Made by a program: the position numbers and the translations under genes. A model generated the notes under the pieces. That model made no database searches. It was given only the letters and a program-made list of their open reading frames with translations, and had not been told where the DNA came from. Below, one piece after another: positions 27,629-37,409 of a DNA stretch of 64,000 bases; positions within the stretch are counted from its first letter, which is position 1, and each line of letters begins with the position of its first letter. The DNA comes from Xanthomonas sp. DAR 80977 (GTDB lineage Bacteria > Pseudomonadota > Gammaproteobacteria > Xanthomonadales > Xanthomonadaceae), in the NCBI RefSeq assembly GCF_041240605.1, contig NZ_CP162487.1:3913001-3977000 (forward strand), given 5' to 3'.

Positions 27629-28892
27629 ATGACGCACCGCTACCGCCGCTACACCTTGTGCCTTGCGCTTTCGAGGACGCTCAACCGCGCAATCACGGAA
27701 GACGCGTGTATAGACGCCCTGTTTGAACTGGAAAGCGTGCATTTCCCTCTATTGGACCAACAGTTGCGTCATTGCTGGTGGCACAACGCTCACAACGGTG
27801 AGTCTGATAGCATCTCGACCTCAAGCGACGCAGCCCTGTTCATGGCGGCGTGCGACCGCAGTGGATTCCGGCGCGAACAGGCGTTGCGCGACTTCGAAGC
27901 CAGGCCTGGCCGCCTGGCAGTCGCAGCGGCACTGCTGCGTTGCGACGACTGGGTTCCGCAGGTCTAGGCTCAGGCCATCGCGCTGCTGCGATCCATCGTC
28001 GCCGGAAACAGTGGAAGCCTGTTCGAGTTCATCGACCTATTGTTGACGTTGCGCGAGCGCGAACGTTTTTCCGAACAGGCATGGGACCCGCTGATCGCTC
28101 CGCTCATGCAGCAGCCATCCAACCTGGATCACTGCTGGACCGCCACCGTCGCTTGCGTCCATCCGTGCCCAGGCGCTGCGACTGCATGTCGAACATGATG
28201 CTGCCGATGCCCATGCCGCGGTAGAAGCGGCGCTGTTCTCGGCGACGCATTCGCTTCGCAACGCCGCGATCCATCTCGCCAAGACACGCTATGGCGAAGC
28301 GCCGCTTCTTCGCTACCGTGCGGCGATCGATACCGAAGCGCCGTTCAATGCCGATGTCGCAGTGATTGCGCTCGCCGACCTGGCGACGGCAGAAGACGCA
28401 AATCGACTGCGCCCATGGATGCGGGCACGCAGGGCCGTGCTGCGGATATCGGCGCTCGATGGTTTGGCTCGCGCCAAACCCGAGGATCTGCGGTCACTGG
28501 TCAGTTCGGCATTGATGGATAGCGCGCCCAAGGTCGTCCGGCGAGCCGTGACCATTGCCCAACGCGAAATCGGGTTGAGCAGGGAAATGCTGCAGAACGC
28601 CTATTCGCAGGTCACCGCCCCTCCGATCAAACATACGCTGATCCGCGCGACGCACGAGCTGGACAAATGGAACGCGCTGGCCCTGTTGTTGCTATGGCAT
28701 CACCCGCCCGACGATGCCATGGCCGAGGCCCTGGAGCTGGAGCTGAATCGATGGATCCGCGACGAGGCACGACGATTTACGCCATTGGGCGATGCCTTGC
28801 GCCATGAAATTCATCAGGCCCTGAAACGACAGCGCAGCGGTGACACTGGGATTCATTGGAGCCGTATCGAGTTCGCATTGAACTCGAGTTGA
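27629..28892 (+). pseudogene. Broken helical-repeat (HEAT-like) protein gene
   Basis: The first frame (MTHRYRRYTLCLALSRTLNR...) runs to an in-frame TAG at 27965. The same frame then reads on sensibly (AQAIALLRSIVAGNSGSLFE...) until about 28150. From about 28155 the homologous-looking sequence continues one frame over (IRAQALRLHVEHDAADAHAA...) to the stop at 28892. The protein is a series of Leu/Ala-rich helical pairs resembling HEAT repeats. One nonsense change and one frameshift inactivate it. The C-terminal part could still start at an internal ATG, such as 28362, and make a 176-residue piece. Function not recognised. Confidence 0.65.
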
Positions 28893-28896
28893 TGGC

Positions 28897-28970
28897 GCAG
28901 CTTCGGCCAGGCACTGGTCGCGCTGGCGCAGCAGCATCGCCGCGAGGATCGCCTCCTTGCGCACGATGCA
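28897..28970 (-). pseudogene. Remnant of a second TetR-family gene
   Basis: On the minus strand this reads VRKEAILAAMLLRQRDQCLAE, closely matching NKDAIFAAMVRRQRDQCLAE in the intact TetR protein at 25726-26373. Only about 75 bases are recognisable and nucleotide differences are scattered, so it is an older paralogue fragment rather than part of the recent duplication downstream. Confidence 0.6.
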
Positions 28971-29123
28971 CAAGTTGCCGCAACCACCGGCAGTGGCGCA
29001 CGCCAGCGCGCCCGGTCGTCGCGCGAGGCACCTGCGCGGCGGCACGCGATCGCGCCCTGAGTTCGCGCGCCCGCGGCCAGCAGAATCGACCCCGGCAGCG
29101 CATCTGCGTACACTTCCGCGGCA

Positions 29124-29750
29124 ATGAAACAAGCATCGTACGTGGCACTGCAAGCCACCTGGCCGCGGCAGGGCCGCCACATCCTGGCGCACTTCGACGC
29201 CGAATCGATCGTCGTCTACCAGGCGTACCGCCCGTCGATCGCGCAGTTCGCGGTCGCGCAGCAACGCTTCGGTGGAGAATTCAGCTACGAGCGGATGAGC
29301 TGGATCAAGCCGAACTTCCTGTGGATGATGTATCGCTCGGGGTGGGCGCAAAAGGAAGGACAGGAACGGATCCTGGCGGTGCGTCTGCCGCGAGCGTTCT
29401 TCGATGCGCTGTTGCGCGCGGCGGTTCCTTCCACGTTCGACCCGTCGCGCTTTTCCAGCCACGCCGAGTGGCAGGCCGCGATCCGCCATTCCGACGTACG
29501 CCTGCAATGGGATCCCGACCATGCGCCCGACGGCACCGCCCTGGAACGTCGCGCGCTGCAACTGGGCCTGCGCGGCGAGGCGCTGCGCCGCTACGGCGCG
29601 CAGCAGGCCATGGCGATCACCGACGTCACCGACTTCGTGCACGCACAGGCCGCCCATTTGCACCACGGCGAGGCGTCGCTGTGTGTGCCGCACGAACGGG
29701 TCTACCTGCCCGAAGCGACCGCCGCGCACGCCGTCGGCCTCGACCTCTGA
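29124..29750 (+). CDS. DUF4291 domain-containing protein
   Basis: 208 residues covering the whole DUF4291 domain. Typical motifs are VVYQAYRPSIAQFAV, RMSWIKPNFLWMMYRSGWA and LQWDPDHAPDG, with a C-terminal YLPEATAAHAVGL. It is soluble and cytoplasmic. The family is widespread and uncharacterised. The gene sits between a TetR remnant and an SMI1-like gene, in a stretch that separates two copies of the dehydrogenase 3' end, so it may have arrived or been retained through that rearrangement. Confidence 0.88.
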   Translation: MKQASYVALQATWPRQGRHILAHFDAESIVVYQAYRPSIAQFAVAQQRFGGEFSYERMSWIKPNFLWMMYRSGWAQKEGQERILAVRLPRAFFDALLRAAVPSTFDPSRFSSHAEWQAAIRHSDVRLQWDPDHAPDGTALERRALQLGLRGEALRRYGAQQAMAITDVTDFVHAQAAHLHHGEASLCVPHERVYLPEATAAHAVGLDL

Positions 29751-29894
29751 GGCGGCGCCGATAGCGGCGGCGTACGCCCTGCGCGGCGCGCATGCACGCC
29801 AGCGTGGCGCTGCACGACCGCGCACCGCGCACGGCACGTGCGACCCGGCGTGCGCGGGCATACTGTCGGCCATCCCGACTGCCGCAGGAAACCG

Positions 29895-30494
29895 ATGTCC
29901 TACGCCGCACTTCGCACCCTGCTCGCTCCCTTGGGCGAGCTACGCCCGCAACCGGTGTCCGACTGGCAGGGACCGATCCCGCTGCCGGCGACGCTCGCCG
30001 ATTTCTACGCACAGGTGGGGCCGTGGGGCGAGACCTACCATGCGCACGTGGGCCCGACCGGCGTGTCGCTCGACATCGGCGGCAACCCGGTCGACATTCC
30101 GCCGCTGCACAAGCTCTGGCAACTGCAAGCCGGATACCGGTGGAATGCCGTCAGCGGCGAACGCCTTGCGGACTGGAGCGAGCAGTGGCTGGTGGTCGCC
30201 GACCAGGGTGCGGACCCCATCATTCTCGACGTCGCCAGCGACGAGGTGCTGTTCGCGTTTCACGGTGCCGGTGCGTGGCAACCGAAGCGGCTGGCGGCCA
30301 GCCTGGACAGCGCATTCGGCGGCCTGGCCACCATCGCCAACGCCATGGCGGAACTGGGCGACGACGCATTCGACGAGACCGACGAGTTGCGCGCAACGGC
30401 GCGCGCGGCGGTCGCCTCGTCCCTGGCGTCGTACCTGGGCAGCGCCGCGCAGGCTGCGCAGTTTCTGGATGCGTTGGAGTGGTACCAGGCTTGA
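29895..30494 (+). CDS. SMI1/KNR4-like protein
   Basis: 199 residues, soluble. The pattern LPATLADFYAQVGPWGETY, DIPPLHKLWQLQAGYRW and a later WLVVADQGADPIILDV is that of the SMI1/KNR4 (SUKH) superfamily, many of whose bacterial members are immunity proteins for secreted toxins. The ATG at 29895 has AGGAAACCG just upstream. No toxin gene is adjacent. The assignment rests on the pattern of the N-terminal half. Confidence 0.65.
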   Translation: MSYAALRTLLAPLGELRPQPVSDWQGPIPLPATLADFYAQVGPWGETYHAHVGPTGVSLDIGGNPVDIPPLHKLWQLQAGYRWNAVSGERLADWSEQWLVVADQGADPIILDVASDEVLFAFHGAGAWQPKRLAASLDSAFGGLATIANAMAELGDDAFDETDELRATARAAVASSLASYLGSAAQAAQFLDALEWYQA

Positions 30495-30626
30495 ACCTGC
30501 CCGACGCGGGCTGCTGCAAGACCGAGCCGCACATGCCGGTGACGGCAGCATCGTCGTGGCGTTTCCGGGCCAATCGCGCAGCATCCTGGGAACCACCTGA
30601 CGCTGCAGCCGATCGTGCAGCGCATC

Positions 30627-31112
30627 GGCCACCTGGCGGTGAAGTTCGCCCGCGCGCTCGGCGCGCATGTGGTGGCCTTCACCACCTCGCCGAAGAAGGC
30701 CGCCGAAGCGCAGCGCCTGGGCGCGCACGAGGTGGTGCTGTCCACCGACCCCGCACAGATGCAGGCGCAGGCCTTCCGTTTCGACTTCATCCTGGACACG
30801 GTCTCGCAGGCCTACCCGCTGGACCCGATGCTGCAGGCGCTGAAACTCGACGGCACCCTGTGCTCGCTGGGCCTGCCGGACACGCTGGACTTCACGCCGA
30901 TGCTGCTGGCGATGGGCCGCCGCCGCATCGCCAGCTCCGGTTCCGGCGGCACCGCCGACACCCACGAGATGCTCGCGTTCTGCCAGCGGCACGGCATCGT
31001 CGCCGACGTGGAAGTGATCGTGATGGAGCAGATCAACGAGGCCTTCGCACGCCTGGAGAAAGGCGACGCGCACTACCGCTTCGTGATCGACATGGCGCGC
31101 TCGGCGCTGTAG
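30627..31112 (+). pseudogene. Truncated copy of the alcohol dehydrogenase gene (3' half)
   Basis: From GGCCACCTGGCGGTGAAG at 30627 to the stop at 31112 the sequence matches 27014-27499 over all 486 bases with about four differences found by eye (for example Tyr to His and Ala to Val). The first 194 codons, with both zinc sites, are missing, so the product could not be an active dehydrogenase. Homology stops abruptly at both ends, and right after the stop codon the two copies diverge. Confidence 0.9.
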
Positions 31113-31368
31113 CCCAAGGCTGGCCGGCGGCGGCGCCGCGGTTCGGCAGCCCGCCGGCCGCGGATCGGCGCGTTCGCACCGGCACGCCGTGCATGCCGGC
31201 GGCCTCGCCCCAGGCGGGAATCCCGGGGGACCGCGACTGGCTTGACCGTCCCTGCCGCACAGGCGATGCTCGATGCATGACGCGGACGCACCGGCGCCGC
31301 CTCACCACAGGCGCAGCCTTCGCAGGCTGCGCCGCCGTCGCCGGCCACGTTCGAGGGGAGAACTAAGG

Positions 31369-31644
31369 ATGTCCACCGACAAGCGCACAACCACCGCCGT
31401 CCTGTCCTGCGCCAGCAGCCTGTTCGCGCTGCTCGGCCTGTTCGCCGGCCCGATCTATTTCAGCGCCGCGTTCGTGTGCATCGCCATTCTGGCGATGCGC
31501 GGCGACACGCGATACGGCGCAGCGTTCGCTACCTGCGCGATCGTCTTCCTGCTCGCCGCCTTCGGCTACGGCATCGGCAAGGACCTGGCGCAGCGCGACA
31601 ATCTGCGCAACGCGCAGGCCGTCGCCAGCGCCGGACAACGCTAG
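31369..31644 (+). CDS. Small membrane protein, two predicted helices
   Basis: 91 residues starting MSTDKRTTTAVLSCASSLFA. Hydrophobic stretches at about 10-50 (SLFALLGLFAGPIYFSAAFV) and 58-76 (AFATCAIVFLLAAFGYGIG) predict an inner-membrane protein, ending in a short charged tail. A GGGGAG...AAGG ribosome-binding region precedes the ATG; upstream in-frame codons are arginine-rich and non-coding in appearance. Function not recognised. The gene at 31677 follows closely and may be co-transcribed. Confidence 0.65.
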   Translation: MSTDKRTTTAVLSCASSLFALLGLFAGPIYFSAAFVCIAILAMRGDTRYGAAFATCAIVFLLAAFGYGIGKDLAQRDNLRNAQAVASAGQR

Positions 31645-31676
31645 CGATCGCGGCGGTCCCGCAGGAGTCGACATCG

Positions 31677-32036
31677 ATGCAAACGCTACCGATGGCGCTG
31701 ATGCTGGCATTGGCTGGCTTGCCGCAGGAACAGCACGATCCAGGGCGTGCAATGCCTCCGCAACCATTGTCCTCCACGCCGTTGCACATTCCCGCCGATT
31801 TTTGCTTCGGCGCTTCCGATACGGACAAACGCTGCTCGGTCACGGTGGCGTTCGAGGTTCTCGACAGCGGCGCCGTCGGCAAGGTCGAGGTCGTCCGTTC
31901 ATCCAGGGACCGTATCTGCGATCGGGCGGTGATGGAATCCGTCCGCAACCGCCGCTACCCGCCCGGCAAGCCGGTCGCTGTCGCCGAGGAAACGCTGCGC
32001 ACCCAGCCTTGCAAGGCCGACGGGGTGAAGCGCTGA
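31677..32036 (+). CDS. Small TonB C-terminal-like periplasmic protein
   Basis: 119 residues with a short hydrophobic N-terminus (MQTLPMALMLALAGL), then a domain with CSVTVAFEVLDSGAVGKVEV, CDRAVMESVRNRRYPPGKPV. The strand-helix-strand order and the R-x-YPPG sequence resemble the C-terminal domain of TonB-like energy transducers, but the transmembrane anchor and proline-rich linker are missing. The cysteine pair may form a disulfide. GCAGGAG lies nine bases before the ATG. A role as a periplasmic partner protein is only a guess. Confidence 0.6.
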   Translation: MQTLPMALMLALAGLPQEQHDPGRAMPPQPLSSTPLHIPADFCFGASDTDKRCSVTVAFEVLDSGAVGKVEVVRSSRDRICDRAVMESVRNRRYPPGKPVAVAEETLRTQPCKADGVKR

Positions 32037-32171
32037 GGCCGCCTGCACTCGCCGCCCGCACAGGCAAGCGCAAGTCGATGGAATAGCCTGAAGACAGCAT
32101 CCTCCCGCACTGCAACAAGCGCCCTTGCCCTGATCCGGTAAGGTTCCTGGCGGATCACTGGGGGAATGCAG

Positions 32172-34457
32172 ATGTCACTACGCACCACGCGGCGCGGGCT
32201 GTTGCTCGGCGCCGGTTCGTTCGCATTGCTGTCGCAGGTGCCGATGGGGTTCGCGCTGCCGCGCGGCGCGGCGGCGAAGACCCCGGCCTTCATCGATGCG
32301 CTGATCGCGCGCATGACGGTGGAGGAGAAGGCCGGGCAGCTGACCCTGTCCGGCTCGGCGCAGCAGACCGACGCCGCCGCCGCGGCCAATCCGGTCAACG
32401 TGCGGCCCACCGCCGAGGGCCAGCTGGCCGCGGCGCGCGCCGGGCGCCTGACCGGCATCTTCAACGGCTCCAACGTGCGCTGGCACCAGCAGCTGCAACA
32501 GGCGGCGCTGCAGAGCCGGCTGCAGATCCCGCTGCTGTTCGCCGCCGACGTGATCCATGGCTTCACCACCGTGTTCCCGGTGCCGCTGGCCGAGGCCGCC
32601 AGCTTCGAGCCGGAGCTGGCGCAGCGCACCGCGCGCGCGGCGGCGCTGGAGGCCAGCGCGGTCGGCATCGACTGGACCTTCGCGCCGATGGTGGACATCG
32701 CCCGCGACGCGCGCTGGGGCCGCGGCGTGGAGGGCAGCGGCGAGGACGTGCTGCTCGGCCGCCGCTTCGCCCAGGCGCGGGTGCGCGGCTTCCAGGGCGA
32801 GGGCATCGGCCACGCCGACGCGCTGGCCGCCTGCCCCAAGCACTTCGCCGCCTACGGCGCAGCCGAGGCCGGGCTGGACTACAACACCGTCGACATCTCC
32901 GAGCGCACCCTGCGCGAGGTGTACTTCCCGCCGTTCCAGGCCGCGTTCGACGCCGGCGCGGTGACCACGATGGCCGCGTTCAACGAGATCGCCGGCATTC
33001 CGGCCACCGCGAACACCTGGCTGCTGAGCGAGGTGCTGCGCGGCGAATGGAACTACCGCGGGCTGGTCGTCTCCGACTACACCGGCGACCAGGAACTGAT
33101 CGCGCACGGTTTCGCCCGCGATGCGCGCGACGCGGCGCGGCTGGCGTTCCTGGCCGGGGTGGACATCAGCATGCAGAGCGCGCTGTACCTGCAGCACCTG
33201 CCGGGCCTGGTCGCCGACGGCGCGGTGACGATGGCGCAACTCGACGCGTCGGTGCGCCGCGTGCTGCAGTTCAAGGCCGAACTCGGCCTGTTCGACGATC
33301 CGTTCCTGCGCATCGTGCCCGAGCGCGCGCAGGCGCGGCAGCGGCGTCCGGAGACGCTGGCGCTGGCGCGCGAGGCGGCGCGCAAGTCGGTGGTGCTGCT
33401 GAAGAACGAGGGCGAGCTGCTGCCGCTCAAGCGCCGTGGCCAGCGCATCGCGCTGATCGGGCCGATGGCCGCCAACTGGGTGGACAGCGCCGGGCCGTGG
33501 ACGCTGTTCGGCGGCGACGACAGCGGCAACGACCTGGCCACCGCGCTGCGCGCGCAACTGGCCGACCCGCACGCGCTGCAGGTGGTGGAAGGCTGCGCGT
33601 TCGAACACAGCCTGCCCGGCGGCGTGCAGGCCGCGGTCGCCGCCGCGGTCGGCGCCGACGTGGCGGTGCTGGCGATCGGCGAGCCGCTGCGCTATTCCGG
33701 CGAAGCGCAGTCGCGCACCGAGATCGTCATTCCGCCGGCGCAGCAATCGCTGCTGGCCGCGGTGGCGGCGACCGGCACGCCGGTGGTGGTGGTGCTCGGC
33801 AACGGCCGCGCGCTGGTGCTCGACGGCGCGGTGCTGGAAGCGCCGGCGATCCTGGTGAGCTGGTTCCTGGGCTCGGCCTCCGGCGCGGCGCTGGCCGACA
33901 TCCTGTTCGGCACGCACGGTCCGTCCGGGCGCCTGCCGGTGAGTTTCCCGCACGAAGCCGGGCAAGTGCCGTACAGCTACGCGCACAAGCCCAGCGGCCG
34001 CCCCGACCCGCGTCCGGACGCGCTGCAGCCGTACAAGACCCACTACCGCACCGTGCCCAACGCCGCGCTGTTCCCGTTCGGCCACGGCCTGACCTACGGC
34101 CGCATCGAATACGGCGAACTGGCGCTGAGCGATGCGCGGCTCGCCCCCGGCGGCACGCTGCGGATCAGCGCGCGCATCCACAACCGCGGCACCCGCGATG
34201 CGGAGGAAGTGGTGCAGCTGTACGTGCGCGACCGCAGCGCCAGCGTCACCCGCCCTGTGCGCGAACTGAAGGATTTCCGCAAGATCGCGGTGGTGGCCGG
34301 TGGCAGCGTCGGCGTGGAGTTCGTGCTGCGCCGCGAGGATCTGCTGTTCGTCGGGCAGGCACTGAAACCCACCGTGGAACCAGGCGTGTTCGACCTGTGG
34401 GTGGCGCCGTCGGCCGAAGCCGCGGGCGTGTCCGCGAGTTTCGAACTGGTGGGCTGA
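32172..34457 (+). CDS. bglX: Glycoside hydrolase family 3 beta-glucosidase (BglX-like), Tat-exported
   Basis: 761 residues. It begins with a twin-arginine signal (MSLRTTRRGLLLGAGSFALL), so it is folded before export to the periplasm. The GH3 N-terminal barrel carries CPKHFAAYGAAEAG and the nucleophile motif LVVSDYTGDQE; the alpha/beta sandwich (about 400-600) and a fibronectin III-like C-terminal domain (about 660-760) follow. The length and order match BglX. It removes terminal beta-linked glucose from oligosaccharides. The second ATG at 32172 is preferred over 32166 because GGGGGA is then correctly spaced. Confidence 0.92.
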   Translation: MSLRTTRRGLLLGAGSFALLSQVPMGFALPRGAAAKTPAFIDALIARMTVEEKAGQLTLSGSAQQTDAAAAANPVNVRPTAEGQLAAARAGRLTGIFNGSNVRWHQQLQQAALQSRLQIPLLFAADVIHGFTTVFPVPLAEAASFEPELAQRTARAAALEASAVGIDWTFAPMVDIARDARWGRGVEGSGEDVLLGRRFAQARVRGFQGEGIGHADALAACPKHFAAYGAAEAGLDYNTVDISERTLREVYFPPFQAAFDAGAVTTMAAFNEIAGIPATANTWLLSEVLRGEWNYRGLVVSDYTGDQELIAHGFARDARDAARLAFLAGVDISMQSALYLQHLPGLVADGAVTMAQLDASVRRVLQFKAELGLFDDPFLRIVPERAQARQRRPETLALAREAARKSVVLLKNEGELLPLKRRGQRIALIGPMAANWVDSAGPWTLFGGDDSGNDLATALRAQLADPHALQVVEGCAFEHSLPGGVQAAVAAAVGADVAVLAIGEPLRYSGEAQSRTEIVIPPAQQSLLAAVAATGTPVVVVLGNGRALVLDGAVLEAPAILVSWFLGSASGAALADILFGTHGPSGRLPVSFPHEAGQVPYSYAHKPSGRPDPRPDALQPYKTHYRTVPNAALFPFGHGLTYGRIEYGELALSDARLAPGGTLRISARIHNRGTRDAEEVVQLYVRDRSASVTRPVRELKDFRKIAVVAGGSVGVEFVLRREDLLFVGQALKPTVEPGVFDLWVAPSAEAAGVSASFELVG

Positions 34458-34783
34458 GAAGCGGGAGCATTTCGCGACAGTGAACCCTGTAGGAGCTGCT
34501 TCAGCCGCGACGGGTCTTACTGAAGGTGCCTGTCGCGGCTGAAGCCGCTCCTACAAAGTTCAACAGCTGAGTTGAAGCACACGCCAGCCCTGCAGCGCCT
34601 GCGCAAAGAACTGCGCAGTGCAGCTGCCGCCATGCGCTCCAACCACCATCGGTTGCGCATGTCGGCGCCCGTTGCATTGGCGATGCGATGTGCTTGCGGA
34701 AGCCATCCGAGGCAGACAAGCAGTGTGGGAGCGAAGTCGCTCCCACAAGATTCACCGCCCCCAACCAAATCAGAGAAGGCGCG
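34458..34783. repeat. Intergenic region with REP-like hairpins
   Basis: TGTAGGAGCTGCTTCAGCCG-CGAC at 34488-34511 and the inverted copy GTCGCGGCTGAAGCC... at 34532-34555 form a pair. A separate perfect hairpin TGTGGGAGCGA-AG-TCGCTCCCACA occupies 34724-34747. Lying between convergent genes, they may act in transcript termination or mRNA protection. No gene is supported. Confidence 0.8.
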
Positions 34784-37300
34784 CTAGCCCTTCATCGCCT
34801 CCGCCAGGAACGGCGCCGTGCGGCTGGCGGCATGCCGCGCCACCGCCTGCGGCACGCCGGCGGCGACCACCGCGCCGCCTTCGTCGCCGGCGCCAGGCCC
34901 CATGTCGATGATCCAGTCGCTGGCCGCGGCCACGCGCATGTCGTGCTCCACCGCCACCACCGTATTGCCCGCCTCCACCAGCCCGTGCAGCTGGCGCAAC
35001 AGCGTGTCCACGTCGGCCGGGTGCAGGCCGGTGGTCGGTTCGTCGAGCACGTAGACGGTGTCGCGGCGCTGCGCACGTTGCAGTTCGGTGGCCAGCTTGA
35101 TGCGCTGCGCCTCGCCGCCGGACAGTTCGGTGGCCGGCTGGCCCAGCCGCAGATAGCCCAGCCCGACCTCGCCCAGCACCTGCAGCGGCCGTGCGATCGC
35201 CGCATCGTCGGCGAAGAAGTCCGCCGCCTGCGCCACGGTCATGCGCAGCACCTGCGCGATGTTGTGGCCGCGCAGTTCGATCTCCAGCGTCTTGGCGTTG
35301 TAGCGCGCGCCATGGCAGGTAGGGCACGGCGCATAGACGCTGGGCATGAACAGCAGTTCCACGAACACCGCGCCCTCGCCTTCGCAGGTCTCGCAACGGC
35401 CCTTGGCGACATTGAACGAGAAGCGGCCGGCATCGTATTTTCGCTTGCGCGCGGCCGGCGTGGCTGCGAAGCGCTTGCGCACGTGGTCGAACAGGCCGGT
35501 ATAGGTCGCCAGGTTGGAACGCGGGGTGCGGCCGATCGGTTTCTGGTCCACCTGCACCAGGCGCCGCACATGCTGCAGGCCATCGGCGATGCGCCCGTCG
35601 GTCGCGGCTTGCGTACCGCGTTCCAGCGGATCCACGCCTTCTTCCGGATCGACAGGCTCCTGGCCAAGATGCGCGCCGAGCAGTTCCACCAGCGCCTGGC
35701 TGACCAGCGACGACTTGCCCGAGCCGGACACGCCGGTGACCGTGGTGAACACGCCCAGCGGGATATCCACGTCCAGCGCGGCGACGTTGTTGCGGCTGAT
35801 CCCGCGCAGTTGCAGCCACGCGCCCGGCGCGCGCGGCGCATGCGCGATCGGCACCTGCTCGGCGAACAGGTAGCGGCGCGTGGACGAGGCCGCGACCTGC
35901 GCCAGTCCCGCCGGCGGCCCGCTGTACAGCACCTGCCCGCCCTGCTCGCCCGCGCCGGGGCCGACATCGACGATCCAGTCGGCATGGCGGATCACGTCGA
36001 TCTCGTGCTCGACCACGAACAGCGAATTGCCAGCGGCCTTGAGCTGATCCAGCGCCGCCAGCAGCGCCTGCGCATCGGCCGGATGCAGGCCGGCGGACGG
36101 CTCGTCCATCACGTAGACCACGCCGAACAGCTGCGAGCGGATCTGCGTGGCCAGGCGCAGCCGCTGCAGTTCGCCGGGCGACAGCGTCGGCGTGCTGCGT
36201 TCCAGGGTGAGATAGCCCAGGCCCAGCTCCTGCAGGATCTGGATCCGCGCCAGCAGGTCCTGGGCGATGCGCTGCGCGGCGATGGCCTGCTCGGGATGGC
36301 GCTTGGCGTCGCGGGTGCGTCCTTCTGCAGCAGGACGCAACAGTTCGGCCACCTGCGTGAGCGGACGCTGCGACAGCGCGCCGATGTCGAGTCCGGCGAA
36401 GGTCACCGACAGCGCCTCGCGGCGCAGGCGCTTGCCGTCGCAGGTCGGGCACGGCGTGCTCAGCAGGTACTGCGACACGCGCTTCTTGATCAACGCGCTC
36501 TGCGTGCTGGCGAAGGTGTGCAGCACGTAGCGGCGCGCGCTGCTGAAGGTGCCCATGTACGCCGGTTCCTGCTTGCGCCGCAGCGCGCGCTGGGTCTCGG
36601 CGAGAGTGAAGCCCGGATACACCGGCACGGTCGGCTGCTCGTCGGTGAACAGGATCCAGTCGCGGGTCTTCTTCGGCAGCTTGGCCCACGGCACATCGAC
36701 GTCGTGGCCGAGCGTGGTGAGGATGTCGCGCAGGTTCTGCCCGTGCCAGGCCGGCGGCCACGCGGCGACGGCGCGCTCGCGGATGCTCAGCGAGCGGTCC
36801 GGCACCATCGACGCCTCGGTGGCGTCGTAGATGCGGCCCAGGCCGTGGCAGGTCGGGCAGGCGCCGGCCGGCGTGTTCGGCGAGAAGCCGTCGGCGTAGA
36901 TGATGGCCTGCCCCGGCGGATAGTCGCCGGCACGCGAATACAGCATGCGCAGCGAATTGGAGATGGTGGTGACGCTGCCCACCGACGAGCGCGTGCTCGG
37001 CGCACCGCGATGCTGCTGCAGCGCCACCGCCGGCGGCAGGCCTTCGATGGCATCCACGTCCGGCACCCCGGCCTGGTCGATCAGGCGCCGCGCATACGGC
37101 GAGATCGAATCCAGGTAGCGGCGCTGCGCCTCGGCGAACAGCGTGCCGAACGCCAGCGAGGACTTGCCGGAGCCGGACACGCCGGTGAACACCACCAGCG
37201 CATCGCGCGGCAGTTGCACGTCCACGTCCTTGAGATTGTGCTCGCGGGCGCCACGGACATGGACGAAGCCGGAGGCGGTGGAAACAGGCGGTTTTGGCAT
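34784..37300 (-). CDS. UvrA-like ABC ATPase (UvrA2 type)
   Basis: 838 residues, about 100 shorter than housekeeping UvrA. Two ABC ATPase modules are visible: Walker A FTGVSGSGKSSLAFG near residue 38 and VTGVSGSGKSSL near 510, with signatures LSPGELQRLRLA and LSGGEAQRIKLA. Zinc-finger cysteine pairs occur in ACPTCHGLG, CPTCDGK, CETCEGEGAV and CPTCHGARYN. The UvrB-interacting region of true UvrA appears absent, as in the UvrA2 (class II) group, which is associated with DNA-damage or drug tolerance. It stands alone; no uvrB or uvrC is nearby. Confidence 0.88.
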   Translation of the reverse strand: MPKPPVSTASGFVHVRGAREHNLKDVDVQLPRDALVVFTGVSGSGKSSLAFGTLFAEAQRRYLDSISPYARRLIDQAGVPDVDAIEGLPPAVALQQHRGAPSTRSSVGSVTTISNSLRMLYSRAGDYPPGQAIIYADGFSPNTPAGACPTCHGLGRIYDATEASMVPDRSLSIRERAVAAWPPAWHGQNLRDILTTLGHDVDVPWAKLPKKTRDWILFTDEQPTVPVYPGFTLAETQRALRRKQEPAYMGTFSSARRYVLHTFASTQSALIKKRVSQYLLSTPCPTCDGKRLRREALSVTFAGLDIGALSQRPLTQVAELLRPAAEGRTRDAKRHPEQAIAAQRIAQDLLARIQILQELGLGYLTLERSTPTLSPGELQRLRLATQIRSQLFGVVYVMDEPSAGLHPADAQALLAALDQLKAAGNSLFVVEHEIDVIRHADWIVDVGPGAGEQGGQVLYSGPPAGLAQVAASSTRRYLFAEQVPIAHAPRAPGAWLQLRGISRNNVAALDVDIPLGVFTTVTGVSGSGKSSLVSQALVELLGAHLGQEPVDPEEGVDPLERGTQAATDGRIADGLQHVRRLVQVDQKPIGRTPRSNLATYTGLFDHVRKRFAATPAARKRKYDAGRFSFNVAKGRCETCEGEGAVFVELLFMPSVYAPCPTCHGARYNAKTLEIELRGHNIAQVLRMTVAQAADFFADDAAIARPLQVLGEVGLGYLRLGQPATELSGGEAQRIKLATELQRAQRRDTVYVLDEPTTGLHPADVDTLLRQLHGLVEAGNTVVAVEHDMRVAAASDWIIDMGPGAGDEGGAVVAAGVPQAVARHAASRTAPFLAEAMKG

Positions 37301-37409
37301 TGGCTGGAAGAAACGTCTGCGAGAACGCGGACAAGCTTAGCGGGTCGGTTGGATGTGCCGTGTATGGGGCCGGCGCGGTGGATGCGGCGTCGCATCCGAC
37401 ATGATGCCC

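Noticed and set aside
30615-31112. A second functional alcohol dehydrogenase.
   Set aside because: The catalytic and structural zinc sites are missing and the first 194 codons are absent, so it is listed as a pseudogene.
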